Positions 38,432 to 45,880 of a stretch of DNA of 64,000 nt are shown here, piece after piece (the first letter of the stretch is position 1; every line of letters starts with the position of its first letter). This stretch comes from Paenibacillus sp. FSL M7-0420. GTDB taxonomy: Bacteria > Bacillota > Bacilli > Paenibacillales > Paenibacillaceae. A program made the translations under genes and the position numbers. Where the stretch lies: the NCBI RefSeq assembly GCF_038002345.1, contig NZ_JBBOCJ010000001.1:6572001-6636000 (forward strand), given 5' to 3'. Under the pieces are notes generated by a model. It searched no databases and was not told the origin of the DNA. It worked only from the letters and a program-made list of their open reading frames with translations.

Positions 38432-39367
38432 CTAGTCCCGCAAGGTCCGGCCGGTCAGGCTAAGGAACAAGGTCTCCAGATCCGGCTCTTCAATATTCAG
38501 AGAGGCAATGACCCCTTCGTGCTTGGAGAAAATAAACAGAATATCCTGGAGCGCACTTTGCGAGGAGGGAAGATACAGCTCTACCGCATCCTGCACCGCT
38601 TCTACCCGGTTGATCCGGGGATGCTGCCCCAGCTCGTTCACTAAGGCAGGGGTGATGCCCGCTGCCTTCACAACGATTTTCTCCTCGTGGGCCACCCGTT
38701 CGCGCAGCTCGTTCTCCGTACCGCAGGCAATAATATGCCCCTGGTCCATAATGGCCACCCGGTCACAGATCGCAGCGACCTCCTCCATATAATGGCTGGT
38801 GTAGATCACCGACGAACCCATCTTGTTCAAAGCCTTCACGGATTCCAGAATATGATTGCGCGACTGCGGATCAATGCCGACTGTGGGTTCATCCATAATA
38901 ATCAGGCGCGGCCGGTGCATGATGGCACAGGCGATATTCAGCCGTCTTTTCATCCCTCCCGAGAAGGTGGATGGTTTATCCCTCGCCCGGTCGCTTAGGC
39001 CGGTGAACTCCAGCGCCTCTTGGGTCCGCTCCTTCAGCAGCTGTCCGCGCAGCCCATAGAGCCTGCCGAAAAAGCTTACATTATCGGTTGCCGTCATATT
39101 CTCGTATAACGCCAGCTCCTGGGGCACAAGCCCGATGCGCTTCTTCACCTCAAGCGGCTGCTCCCGTACGGACAGCCCGTCAATGATAATATCGCCGCTG
39201 TCGGCTTGAAGCAGCCCGCAGATCATGCTGATGGTCGTGCTTTTCCCGGCACCGTTCGGGCCCAGCAGGCCGAAGATTTCACCCTCCTGTATATTGAAAT
39301 TCACGTGATCCACAATCAGCTTCCCGTCATATCTCTTCACAACATCGCTCAGTACTGCTAGTGCCAT
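38432..39367 (-). CDS. ABC transporter ATP-binding protein, LnrL-like
   Basis: The start is ATG 39367, eight bases after AGGGGG, giving 311 residues; an upstream in-frame ATG at 39424 lacks a site. Walker A GPNGAGKST lies at residues 36-44, the signature is FSGGMKRRLNIACAI, Walker B LIIMDEPTVGIDPQSR, and the switch YTSHYMEEVAAICDRVA. It powers the two following permeases. The operon is divergent from a histidine kinase gene, an arrangement seen where a two-component system induces a drug exporter. Confidence 0.9.
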   Translation of the reverse strand: MALAVLSDVVKRYDGKLIVDHVNFNIQEGEIFGLLGPNGAGKSTTISMICGLLQADSGDIIIDGLSVREQPLEVKKRIGLVPQELALYENMTATDNVSFFGRLYGLRGQLLKERTQEALEFTGLSDRARDKPSTFSGGMKRRLNIACAIMHRPRLIIMDEPTVGIDPQSRNHILESVKALNKMGSSVIYTSHYMEEVAAICDRVAIMDQGHIIACGTENELRERVAHEEKIVVKAAGITPALVNELGQHPRINRVEAVQDAVELYLPSSQSALQDILFIFSKHEGVIASLNIEEPDLETLFLSLTGRTLRD

Positions 39368-39440
39368 TGCCGATGCCCCCTGTTCCATCATTCTCGTATT
39401 CTTATTGTACAGTAGGGCGGACACAGCCGAAGGTACTAAA

Positions 39441-39470
39441 GGTCATGATCCAGAGGTGACGAAAGTCATC
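39441..39470. promoter_or_regulatory. Putative response-regulator site in the divergent promoter region
   Basis: GGTGAC-GAAA-GTCATC (39455-39470) is an inverted repeat with 5 of 6 pairs. GGTCAT (39441) and AGTCAT (39464) also form a direct repeat. It lies between the divergent exporter and kinase genes, where the LuxR-type regulator would be expected to bind. Inference only. Confidence 0.35.
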
Positions 39471-39561
39471 TCCTGAAGGGCAGCACTCTTATGCTAAGAT
39501 GGTTATACCTGAGAAGAATGTTGACCGATTAGGGATATTTTATCTAAAAGGATGAGCTTAC

Positions 39562-40725
39562 TTGACCAGAGAACTGATTCTGCTGCGCTATGGCCTGCTT
39601 ATGATCCCGGCGATCCTCTCGATTCAAGTCTATGCATTCGCCGACTATGACTGGTTCACTCTGCATTTCATGCTGCTGATGCTGCTGGTCACCCTGGGTG
39701 CAAGGCAATCCAGCTCTCTCTCCACACTGACCGGAGGCATGGAGCTGATCTTCACCGCCTGGCTTTGTTACGAATACGGGCCGCTGATGGTTTTTCCGGC
39801 CTTGTCTGCGGTGATCTCCTATACCCGGCGGCAGCAAAGGAATACGGCTCTTGCCTTCTTCTGTATTCACCTTGCCCTGCTGAATGCCGCCCTCCTTCAT
39901 GCGGCTCCGGCAGTGCTTGTGTTCACGAACCTTACCTTCCTGCTGTGCGCCGGCTTGAATCTGCTGCTGCTCCGGGCAGGACGCGGGCGTGCCGATACCT
40001 TATTTCTCTATGACGAGCTGCGCAAAAAGCATTTTGAGCTGGAAGAGGCCCGCGCAAGGCTGCTTCAGTTCACCTCGCACATAGAGGTGGCTGCGCAGGC
40101 AGAGGAACGGGTGCGGATCGCCCGCCAGCTGCATGATGACATCGGCCACCGGCTGATCCGGGTCAAGATGATGACCGAAGCGGCCATCCACACCCTCCCT
40201 GCCGCACCGGAAACGGGATTGCAGATGATGAACCAGATCCGGGATCAGCTCTCGGGCAGTATGGACGATATGCGTGCGGCGCTGAAGCGGATTAACCCTA
40301 CTCCGCAGCTTGAAGGAGCCTATGCGCTGGACCGGCTGCTGGAAGAAGTGGGCCGCGATACAGGCATTGCCACCTCCTATACGGTGCAAGGGATTCCATA
40401 TCCGCTCTATCCGAGCCTTCAGGTTGTGCTGTACACCAATGCCCGGGAGGCCATCACCAATGCGCTGCGGCACGGGCAGGCCAGCTCCGTATGGGTGGAG
40501 GTCACCTATACGGAGCATGAGGTGCGGATGGAGACTGGCAATAATGGGAGGCTGCCCGAAGCTGACCCGCTGAGCCGTCTGCCGGGCAGCAGCGGGATGG
40601 GCATGAAGGGCATGAGCGAGCGCTGCTCCATGGTGGGCGGGACGATGGAGCTGCGGCTGCAGCCGCAGTTCACAGTCATCACCCGGCTGCCCGTGTACCT
40701 GCAGCCGGAGGGGGTGCTGCGCTGA
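39562..40725 (+). CDS. Sensor histidine kinase (HisKA_3, LnrJ/DesK type)
   Basis: The 387-residue protein has five or so helices in residues 5-140, no extracellular sensor loop of note, then a short coiled coil (YDELRKKHFELEEARARLLQ). The dimer/phosphoacceptor motif is RIARQLHDDIGHRLI with His191, followed by an ATPase domain with NAREAITNALRHG and GMGMKGMSERCSMVGG. Such kinases sense membrane state or membrane-active compounds and pair with NarL-type regulators. The start is a TTG at 39562 after AAAGGATGA. Its presumed partner regulator is 558 bp downstream. Confidence 0.9.
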   Translation: MTRELILLRYGLLMIPAILSIQVYAFADYDWFTLHFMLLMLLVTLGARQSSSLSTLTGGMELIFTAWLCYEYGPLMVFPALSAVISYTRRQQRNTALAFFCIHLALLNAALLHAAPAVLVFTNLTFLLCAGLNLLLLRAGRGRADTLFLYDELRKKHFELEEARARLLQFTSHIEVAAQAEERVRIARQLHDDIGHRLIRVKMMTEAAIHTLPAAPETGLQMMNQIRDQLSGSMDDMRAALKRINPTPQLEGAYALDRLLEEVGRDTGIATSYTVQGIPYPLYPSLQVVLYTNAREAITNALRHGQASSVWVEVTYTEHEVRMETGNNGRLPEADPLSRLPGSSGMGMKGMSERCSMVGGTMELRLQPQFTVITRLPVYLQPEGVLR

Positions 40726-41283
40726 ATGGGGGAATGGGGGCGGGGGTGGAGGCGCCTGTGCTGCATACGGACAACTTGCGGTTCTCGGGGAGCTGCTCCC
40801 CCTCTGCCAGAAACAAGTGGAAAAACGCATCTTAAATTCACAGTTTCTGATGATTCCAGGAAATTAGTTGGAAAAACAGCATCTGCTGTCGCTGGTTGTG
40901 ATGCTGACGGACGATTCGGGAGTAATTAAGTGTCGTTTTTCCAACTGTTGTCCCCAAAGAGGGCATTTGCTAATCAGCAAGTGTTGTAAATCCAACTATT
41001 TTCCGTGTCGCAGTATTGGCAGACTGGTCAGTTCTCCAATTAGCCGTGTACCAGAGCATCGCCAAACTGATTAGCCATCTACCTATTCCCCCACGCCACA
41101 ATACCAGCAGACTGATCCGCTCTCCAACTGTAACGCATAGCGCAGATTCCCGTTATGCCGCATCACCCCAACTTTCCAATTAGTCTTATAAGAAATGGAG
41201 CTTACCTGAGAGTTCGCATACACTCATCAAGTTCGCCGGGGACGGGCAGCGGGAGAATATTCACAGATAAGAGGTGCTGATTC
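40726..41283. repeat. Intergenic region with inverted AGTTGGAAAAAC repeats
   Basis: AGTTGGAAAAAC at 40866-40877 and its exact complement GTTTTTCCAACT at 40935-40946 face each other; a degenerate copy (AAGTGGAAAAACGC) lies near 40815, and further ones (ATCCAACTATTTTCC, TCTCCAACTG, TTTCCAATTAG) are scattered to 41190. No reading frame is convincing. The region separates a kinase from its regulator, which are normally adjacent. Confidence 0.65.
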
Positions 41284-41946
41284 ATGATTAGCGTATTGAT
41301 TGTTGACGATGATTCTTTTATCCGCGAGAGCCTGAAGGTATTGATCGGGCTGGATGCCGGTATCGAAGTGGCCGGAACCGCAGGGGATGGCCGGGAGGCT
41401 CTCTCCTTGCTGGGGGATCTGCCCGGCGGAGCGGATGTTGTACTCATGGATATCCGGATGCCGGGATGTGACGGGGTGGAAGGCACACGGCTGATCAAAA
41501 AAGCCTATCCGGCCGTAGCCGTCCTGATGCTGACCACCTTCGATGATGACGAGTATATTATTGAGGCTCTGCGCGCCGGGGCGAGTGGATATCTGCTCAA
41601 GAACATCCCGCCGGACCGGATCATTCAAGGCATCAAAACCGTATATGAGGGCAATATGCTCATTCATCCCGAGATTGCCCGCAAGCTGACGGGCTTCCTC
41701 CAGCCATCCGCGCGTCAGGAAATTCCAGAGGCTCAGCCGCTTGCTTCCTATGGCCTGACCAAGTCCGAGCAGGCCGTCGTCACCTCCATTGCAGAGGGGC
41801 TCACCAACAAGGAAATCGCCGCCAAGCTGTTCCTGAGCGAAGGCACCATCAAAAACTATATCACCGACATCCTCAGCAAGCTCGGCGTACGTGACCGGAC
41901 GCAGATTGCGATTCTGTATCTGAAGAGCACGCAGGGGAACCCTTGA
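41284..41946 (+). CDS. NarL/LuxR-type response regulator (LnrK-like)
   Basis: The 220-residue protein has a receiver domain with acidic pocket DDD at 8-10, phosphoacceptor Asp56 in VVLMDIRMPG, Thr and Lys of the switch (LMLTTFDDDEY, GYLLKNIPPD), and a C-terminal LuxR helix-turn-helix (GLTKSEQAVVTSIAEGLTNK, EGTIKNYITDILSKLGV). AGAGGTG precedes the ATG by about 6 bases. With the upstream kinase it probably controls the divergent ABC exporter. Confidence 0.92.
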   Translation: MISVLIVDDDSFIRESLKVLIGLDAGIEVAGTAGDGREALSLLGDLPGGADVVLMDIRMPGCDGVEGTRLIKKAYPAVAVLMLTTFDDDEYIIEALRAGASGYLLKNIPPDRIIQGIKTVYEGNMLIHPEIARKLTGFLQPSARQEIPEAQPLASYGLTKSEQAVVTSIAEGLTNKEIAAKLFLSEGTIKNYITDILSKLGVRDRTQIAILYLKSTQGNP

Positions 41947-42029
41947 GCCATGTACTGGCAATATCTAAGGTGAACAATTATCGCTGTCTGGTGACATACA
42001 TCCAGCCCATATACCTTTTTGGTCACACC

Positions 42030-42313
42030 TTGTAGCCGGTTTTCGCATACGTTCTGAAGTGCCTCTTCCTTTCATGGTGGCGCTCCGCCTGTCTGTCGCC
42101 AATTCTGAGCGTTTCCTCTCAAGGGCCGCTTGTCTGGAGCCGCATTGTTGCACATTTTGCAGGATTCTTCTAAAAATGTTACGGGCTACGGGTACATTGT
42201 TGCATCATTTGCAGGAATTCTGGTGCTTAGTGCGATCCACTCCGTCCGAATGTGGTCGGTTTTTCGATTACATTTGGTCCACGCACCCAATCAGCGACGA
42301 ATGTGGTCGGTTT
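42030..42313. repeat. Left part of the interrupted hairpin-repeat region
   Basis: A complete 51-bp unit (42248-42298) starts GAATGTGGTCGGTTTTTCGA, and a second unit begins at 42299 but is cut after GAATGTGGTCGGTTT by the IS element. Upstream, two copies of CATTGTTGCA..ATTTTGCAGG-type sequence start at 42143 and 42195, 52 bp apart, and a degenerate GGTTTTCGCATACGTTC lies near 42037. The 41947-42030 stretch shows nothing recognisable. Confidence 0.85.
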
Positions 42314-42382
42314 AATACGAAAATAAAAGTACCGGACAATGCACCGCAGACTGGATTTTGACAAAAAAAGACCCACCGCCCT

Positions 42383-42404
42383 AAAAAAACGTTTCGTTTT
42401 TTTT
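42383..42404. terminator. Perfect A/T palindrome downstream of the transposase gene
   Basis: AAAAAAACG and CGTTTTTTT pair around TTT just after the transposase stop. It can act as a terminator on either strand inside the IS right end. Confidence 0.6.
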
Positions 42405-42417
42405 GAAAAAGGGGAGA

Positions 42418-43650
42418 CTATGGGGTAGGATTTAGTTGCACGCTATATCCTAACTGCTGGATATATTGCACGTACCGATCCAACCGGTTTTTCTTGGACG
42501 TCTCATCGCCTAGTGAGACGTCTATTTCTTGGTAGGACCTCTTCTCCCGCATCAGGGCATGGAGGATTCGAATCAGCAAATGCGCGGTGGCGACGTTTGC
42601 TTTTTTATCGCCTCGTCTCTTACGTATTCGTCGAAAGAATTGGCCGATCCGGTTCGAGGACCGAGAGTTCGCCCAAGCCGCCTGACACAAGGCCCCTTTC
42701 AGATGCTTGTTCCCTTGCATCGTTTTTGACTTTCTTCGCTTTCCCGCGCTTTCGTTGTTCCCTGGACACACCCCCGCCCATGAAGCAAACTGCGCATCAC
42801 TCGGGAACATTTCCGCGACATGCGGCCCCACTTCGGCAAAGATGGTCACGGCAGACGTCCGCTCAATTCCTGGAATGGAGTCAATTTGTTCAATCACCTC
42901 CAGGTACGGTTCTGCCTTCGCCTCGATTCGCGCTTCCAGCTCCGTGATCCTTTTCTCCAAATAGACCAAGTGGTCCCAATGGTCTCGAATCATCTCCCGA
43001 TGATGACGGCGCAACTTGCCATTGAGCGCGTCTAGCAACTGCGGAACTTTCTTTTTTAAACGGGTTTTGACCAGGCTTTTAACGGCCATTTCGTCTACGA
43101 CCTCGCCGTCCATGATCTTCTGGAGCAGGCCCCGGCCCGAAACCCCATATAGATCGGACATAAAGGTGGTCAGCTTGATGTTAGCATCCTGCAGGATTTT
43201 GTGAATACGGTTTTTCTCCGCCGTCACCGCCTGCACCATCTTACTCCGGTAACGGGTCAAGTCTCGCAAATCCCGGATGTCCTGTTCTGGCACCATACTG
43301 CCTTCAATGAGCCCGCAACGGTGCAATTGCGCTAACCAGCGCGCATCTTGCATGTCACTTTTTCGACCCGGCATATTCTTTACCCGCTGGGCGTTGGCCA
43401 AGACCAGATCACAACTGCCCTCTAAGATATTCCATACCGGTTTCCAAAACACGCCGGTACTCTCCATCACCACTTCCCGACAGCCGTGTTCATTCAGCCA
43501 ATCTTGCAGGCCTAGCAATTCTCGGGTTGTCGTCCCAAAGGTTTTCAGGTGACATTGTGGTTTCTGTTCGATCGGTCCTTTCAACACGCAGGCCACAACG
43601 GTTTCCTGGTGCACGTCTAGACCGGCGCAACACATACGTACAGCATCCAT
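42418..43650 (-). CDS. IS110-family transposase (RNA-guided recombinase)
   Basis: I start at ATG 43650, nine bases after GGAGG (the ATG at 43659 abuts the site), giving 410 residues. The N-terminal RuvC-like domain carries the DEDD residues Asp12 (AGLDVHQE), Glu63 (VVMESTGVFW), Asp99 and Asp102 (RKSDMQDARW). A coiled coil follows (~residues 225-260), then the IS116/IS110/IS902 domain with the catalytic serine Ser301 in CPGNNESAGKRRKSK. Proteins of this family join with a bridge RNA encoded in the element to recombine target and donor. The gene is intact, with no frameshift. Confidence 0.95.
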   Translation of the reverse strand: MDAVRMCCAGLDVHQETVVACVLKGPIEQKPQCHLKTFGTTTRELLGLQDWLNEHGCREVVMESTGVFWKPVWNILEGSCDLVLANAQRVKNMPGRKSDMQDARWLAQLHRCGLIEGSMVPEQDIRDLRDLTRYRSKMVQAVTAEKNRIHKILQDANIKLTTFMSDLYGVSGRGLLQKIMDGEVVDEMAVKSLVKTRLKKKVPQLLDALNGKLRRHHREMIRDHWDHLVYLEKRITELEARIEAKAEPYLEVIEQIDSIPGIERTSAVTIFAEVGPHVAEMFPSDAQFASWAGVCPGNNESAGKRRKSKTMQGNKHLKGALCQAAWANSRSSNRIGQFFRRIRKRRGDKKANVATAHLLIRILHALMREKRSYQEIDVSLGDETSKKNRLDRYVQYIQQLGYSVQLNPTP

Positions 43651-43682
43651 TCCAATCATCCTCCATCGTCAGCTTACAAATC

Positions 43683-43850
43683 ATGCGCTCGAGTGAGTGT
43701 AATTTAATACACGTACTTTTGGGGGCTACAATAGGCGATGCTCGAAAAGCGCAATAGAACAGTTTTTCGCACGGGGTGTATCCCAGTAACCGTTTCCGCC
43801 CTTTGATTTGTATATGTAGTGTTGACGACTACAGCCTCATTTAGAATGGT
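43683..43850 (-). ncRNA. Candidate bridge RNA of the IS110 element
   Basis: Read 5' to 3' on the minus strand: a hairpin TGTAGT-CGTCAAC-ACTACA (43833-43815), then a first internal loop whose sides hold CGGTT (43792-43788) and CGAAAAAC (43769-43762) around an AC-GGG/CCC-GT stem, then a second loop closed by GCGC..TCGAG (43752-43741) with CTCGAGCGC (43693-43685), whose sides hold GCCTATT (43736-43730) and GTATTAAA (43710-43703). The first pair matches the target halves flanking the insertion (CGGTT; complement of GTTTTTCG), the second the element ends (GCCTGTT; complement of TTTAATAC). This is the target-loop then donor-loop order known from IS621. Strand naming and exact ends are inferred. Confidence 0.7.
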
Positions 43851-43889
43851 TGCGACGGATGCCACCCACTTATTTTCATTCCTGGGGGT

Positions 43890-43909
43890 GACAAGGCCTC
43901 TGTCTTGTC
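43890..43909. repeat. Hairpin at the IS110 end next to the bridge RNA
   Basis: GACAAG (43890-43895) pairs with CTTGTC (43904-43909) six bases inside the element boundary. Its role is unknown; it may be the start of the non-coding RNA or a structural end motif. Confidence 0.5.
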
Positions 43910-43915
43910 ATGCCT

Positions 43916-44145
43916 GTTTTTCGATTACATTTGGTCCACATGCCCACGCAGCGCTGAATGTGGTCGGTTTTTCGATTACATTTGGTCCACGCACCCAATC
44001 AGCGACGAATGTGGTCGGTTTTTCGATTACATTTGGCCCATGTGCCCACGCAGCGCTGAATGTGGTCGGTTTTTCGATTACATTTGGTCCATGTGCCCAT
44101 GCACCTGGAATGTGATCGGTTTTTCGATTACATTCCAGGTGCCTC
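43916..44145. repeat. 51-bp tandem hairpin repeats, right part of the interrupted array
   Basis: Units begin at 43956, 44007, 44058 and 44108, preceded by the right 40 bp of the unit split by the IS. Each starts GAATGTGGTCGGTTTTTCGA and continues TTACATTTGGTCCACGC. AATGT..TCG and CGA..ACATT face each other around a T-rich loop, so each unit can form a small stem-loop. The last unit ends in an inverted CACCTGGAATGT/ACATTCCAGGTG pair. A frame through it only repeats 17-residue words and is not a gene. Confidence 0.92.
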
Positions 44146-44170
44146 ACATCACTTCCTTAACAAATATACA

Positions 44171-44211
44171 AGGCCCGTTCCCCCTGAACATAGTTCAGAA
44201 AGAACGGGCCT
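44171..44211 (-). terminator. Intrinsic terminator of the minJ-like gene
   Basis: AGGCCCGTTC (44171-44180) pairs perfectly with GAACGGGCCT (44202-44211), enclosing CTGAAC/GTTCAG. T-rich sequence follows on both strands (TTGTATATTTG on the minus strand). Confidence 0.88.
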
Positions 44212-44268
44212 CTTTAACCTCCCGCGCCAGCAGCCGCCGGGGGAATCAATTACGTTGATAATCTTCCG

Positions 44269-45615
44269 TCAGACACCGGCAGATTCCTGCTTAGCCTCTG
44301 CTGGCGAGGTCTGCTTGGCCTCTGCCGGCGGCGTCTTCTTCGCCCGGCCCAGCCGGTCACCCTGCACTCCCCGCTGCCGGATGCCTGTCCGCATCCCGAT
44401 GATGCTGAAGATGCTGGACGGCTTGGTCTCTGCGGTGATGCCCCCGTCCGGGTCCGGCACCAGAATGATGCCGAGCTGATGATGGTCCCCGGCATAGATC
44501 GCGCGCTGCAGATACTTGCTCTCGCCTTCGCGGTTCTGCACCTCCAGCTTGCAGAACGCGGGGTTCATGCGCAGCGCCTCATGCAGCTGCGCCGCGCTGG
44601 TCAACAGGACCCCGTTGACCTTCAGCAAGATCTCGCCGGGCAGGATGCCCAGCTCCTGCGCGGGGCTGCCCTGCAGCACGGCCAGCACCTTGCGGCCGGC
44701 CGGGGGATGCACGAAGACGGGGCTAAGGCTGCGCTCCTCCAGAGCGCTGTACCAGCTTAACCCTTCGTGCAGCAGAATAGCCGCGAGCGCCGCGACAACC
44801 GTCAGCGGGCTCCATAGGTCCGCAAGCAGGCTGAGGCCGAGCAGGACGGCGCTGTAGACCAGCAGCCGTCCGAACGTCCGGGCCGCCTTGCGTCCGGGCA
44901 GCATGCCCTGGGTCATCTCGCTGAAGCCGATGATGACCGGCAGCGAGACCAGGCCGAGGCCCCCGCCCAGCAGCGGATGCCACGGCAGTTCACCGATTCC
45001 CGTGCCTGCGGGAATCAGCACGAACAGCGGCAGCGGCCAGAAGGCCTGCAGCTGGTAGCCGCCCACCACCTTGCCGCGCTTGCCGGCAAGGAACAGCGGC
45101 GTCGCCAGCCGGGGCCCCTGCCAGCGCGCCAGCAGCGCCTCGGCCACGTGGAGCAGCGCGGCCAGCGCCAGCAGCGCCGGGATGTCCATCTCCCGCACGG
45201 CGCCGGCAACCGTTCCGGCGGCTCCGTTCTGCAGCGTCCCCGGGAAGAACGACAGTACAAACTGCACGATCCCCAGCGCGCCTATGGCATACGCAAAGCA
45301 TAAATAACGCACCCGAAACAGCATTAAGACAAGGCTGACCACCCAGATACAGGCAACAGCCGTATAGGTCACTGAGACTCCAAGTGCAACCGCGGCAAGG
45401 GAGACAAACAGCCCCATAAGTCCGCCGGTCCACACGGTCCGCCAGGTTTCCGGTCCCCAGCTATGCAGCTTCACATGAATAAGCTTCCGCTCCAGGGCTA
45501 CCTGTCTGCGGTAATATAGGGCAATAAATAGAATAGCGATATAGTAATAGGGCTGAATCAGCAGATGAAGCACTGCCGTGCCCCAGCTGGTCAGCAGCTC
45601 CGGGAGTACATTCAA
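44269..45615 (-). CDS. minJ: MinJ-like polytopic membrane protein with PDZ domain
   Basis: About eight to ten hydrophobic segments cover residues 10-290, then a PDZ domain (~310-400: LAVLQGSPAQELGILPGEIL, LKVNGVLLTSAAQLHEAL) and a low-complexity tail with AEAKQTSPAEAKQ repeats. Topology and location beside ctpB, ftsEX and near uvrBA match MinJ of B. subtilis, which bridges DivIVA and MinD to place the division septum. Identity rests on layout and context more than on sequence. AAAGGAG lies one base before a GTG at 45627 and 11 before the TTG at 45615; I favour the TTG. A 52-bp repeat array separates it from ctpB. Confidence 0.72.
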   Translation of the reverse strand: MNVLPELLTSWGTAVLHLLIQPYYYIAILFIALYYRRQVALERKLIHVKLHSWGPETWRTVWTGGLMGLFVSLAAVALGVSVTYTAVACIWVVSLVLMLFRVRYLCFAYAIGALGIVQFVLSFFPGTLQNGAAGTVAGAVREMDIPALLALAALLHVAEALLARWQGPRLATPLFLAGKRGKVVGGYQLQAFWPLPLFVLIPAGTGIGELPWHPLLGGGLGLVSLPVIIGFSEMTQGMLPGRKAARTFGRLLVYSAVLLGLSLLADLWSPLTVVAALAAILLHEGLSWYSALEERSLSPVFVHPPAGRKVLAVLQGSPAQELGILPGEILLKVNGVLLTSAAQLHEALRMNPAFCKLEVQNREGESKYLQRAIYAGDHHQLGIILVPDPDGGITAETKPSSIFSIIGMRTGIRQRGVQGDRLGRAKKTPPAEAKQTSPAEAKQESAGV

Positions 45616-45671
45616 CGGTTCGCACACTCCTTTTCATAGCCTAGAACAAATAGGGATTATCTGCACGCCGG

Positions 45672-45811
45672 CACAATGTATGCTGTTTTTCGCATACATT
45701 CGGGCCATGCGCCTGCACGTCAGCACAATGTATGCTGTTTTTCACATACATTTGGCCCATACGCCTGCACGCCGGCACAATGTATGCTGTTTTTCACATA
45801 CATTCGGGCCA
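45672..45811. repeat. 52-bp tandem hairpin repeats between ctpB and minJ-like gene
   Basis: Three units begin at 45672, 45724 and 45776. Each starts CACAATGTATGCTGTTTTTC and contains AATGTATGC and GCATACATT (units 2 and 3: one base changed), a 9-bp hairpin with a T5 loop. The framework AATGT...GTTTTTC...ACATT.GG.CCA is shared with the 51-bp array at 42.2-44.1 kb, so both are branches of one repeat family. Confidence 0.9.
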
Positions 45812-45851
45812 CAATTAAAAACAGAATTAAATGACAATATCCCATTTAAAG

Positions 45852-45880
45852 AAAAAAAGAAGGCTGAAATCAGCCTTCTT
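45852..45880 (-). terminator. Intrinsic terminator of ctpB
   Basis: AAGAAGGCTGA pairs perfectly with TCAGCCTTCTT around two A, followed on the minus strand by six or more T. Its right arm overlaps the ctpB stop codon. Confidence 0.9.

Larger units (their letters stand above)
42310..43915 (-). mobile_element. IS110-family insertion sequence, complete
   Basis: The element is about 1.6 kb and carries one DEDD transposase. Its ends are fixed by the host repeat: removing it joins 42299-42309 (11 bp) to 43916-43955 (40 bp) and restores exactly one 51-bp repeat unit. The only shared bases at both ends are GTTT, with no longer target duplication and no terminal inverted repeats, as expected for IS110. 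The non-coding segment upstream of the transposase is about 265 bp, the position of bridge RNAs in the IS110 group. Confidence 0.92.

Noticed and set aside
42059..42361. 100-codon frame left of the IS element
   Set aside because: It runs through intergenic repeats and across the IS boundary, so it cannot be an ancestral gene.
43916..44145. Possible CRISPR array
   Set aside because: Repeats are head-to-tail without unique spacers, with variable positions spread over the unit, and no cas genes are present.
43819..44147. Short frames through the 51-bp array
   Set aside because: 51 is divisible by three, so any open unit gives a repeating 17-residue word; no ribosome site and no amphipathic or domain pattern.
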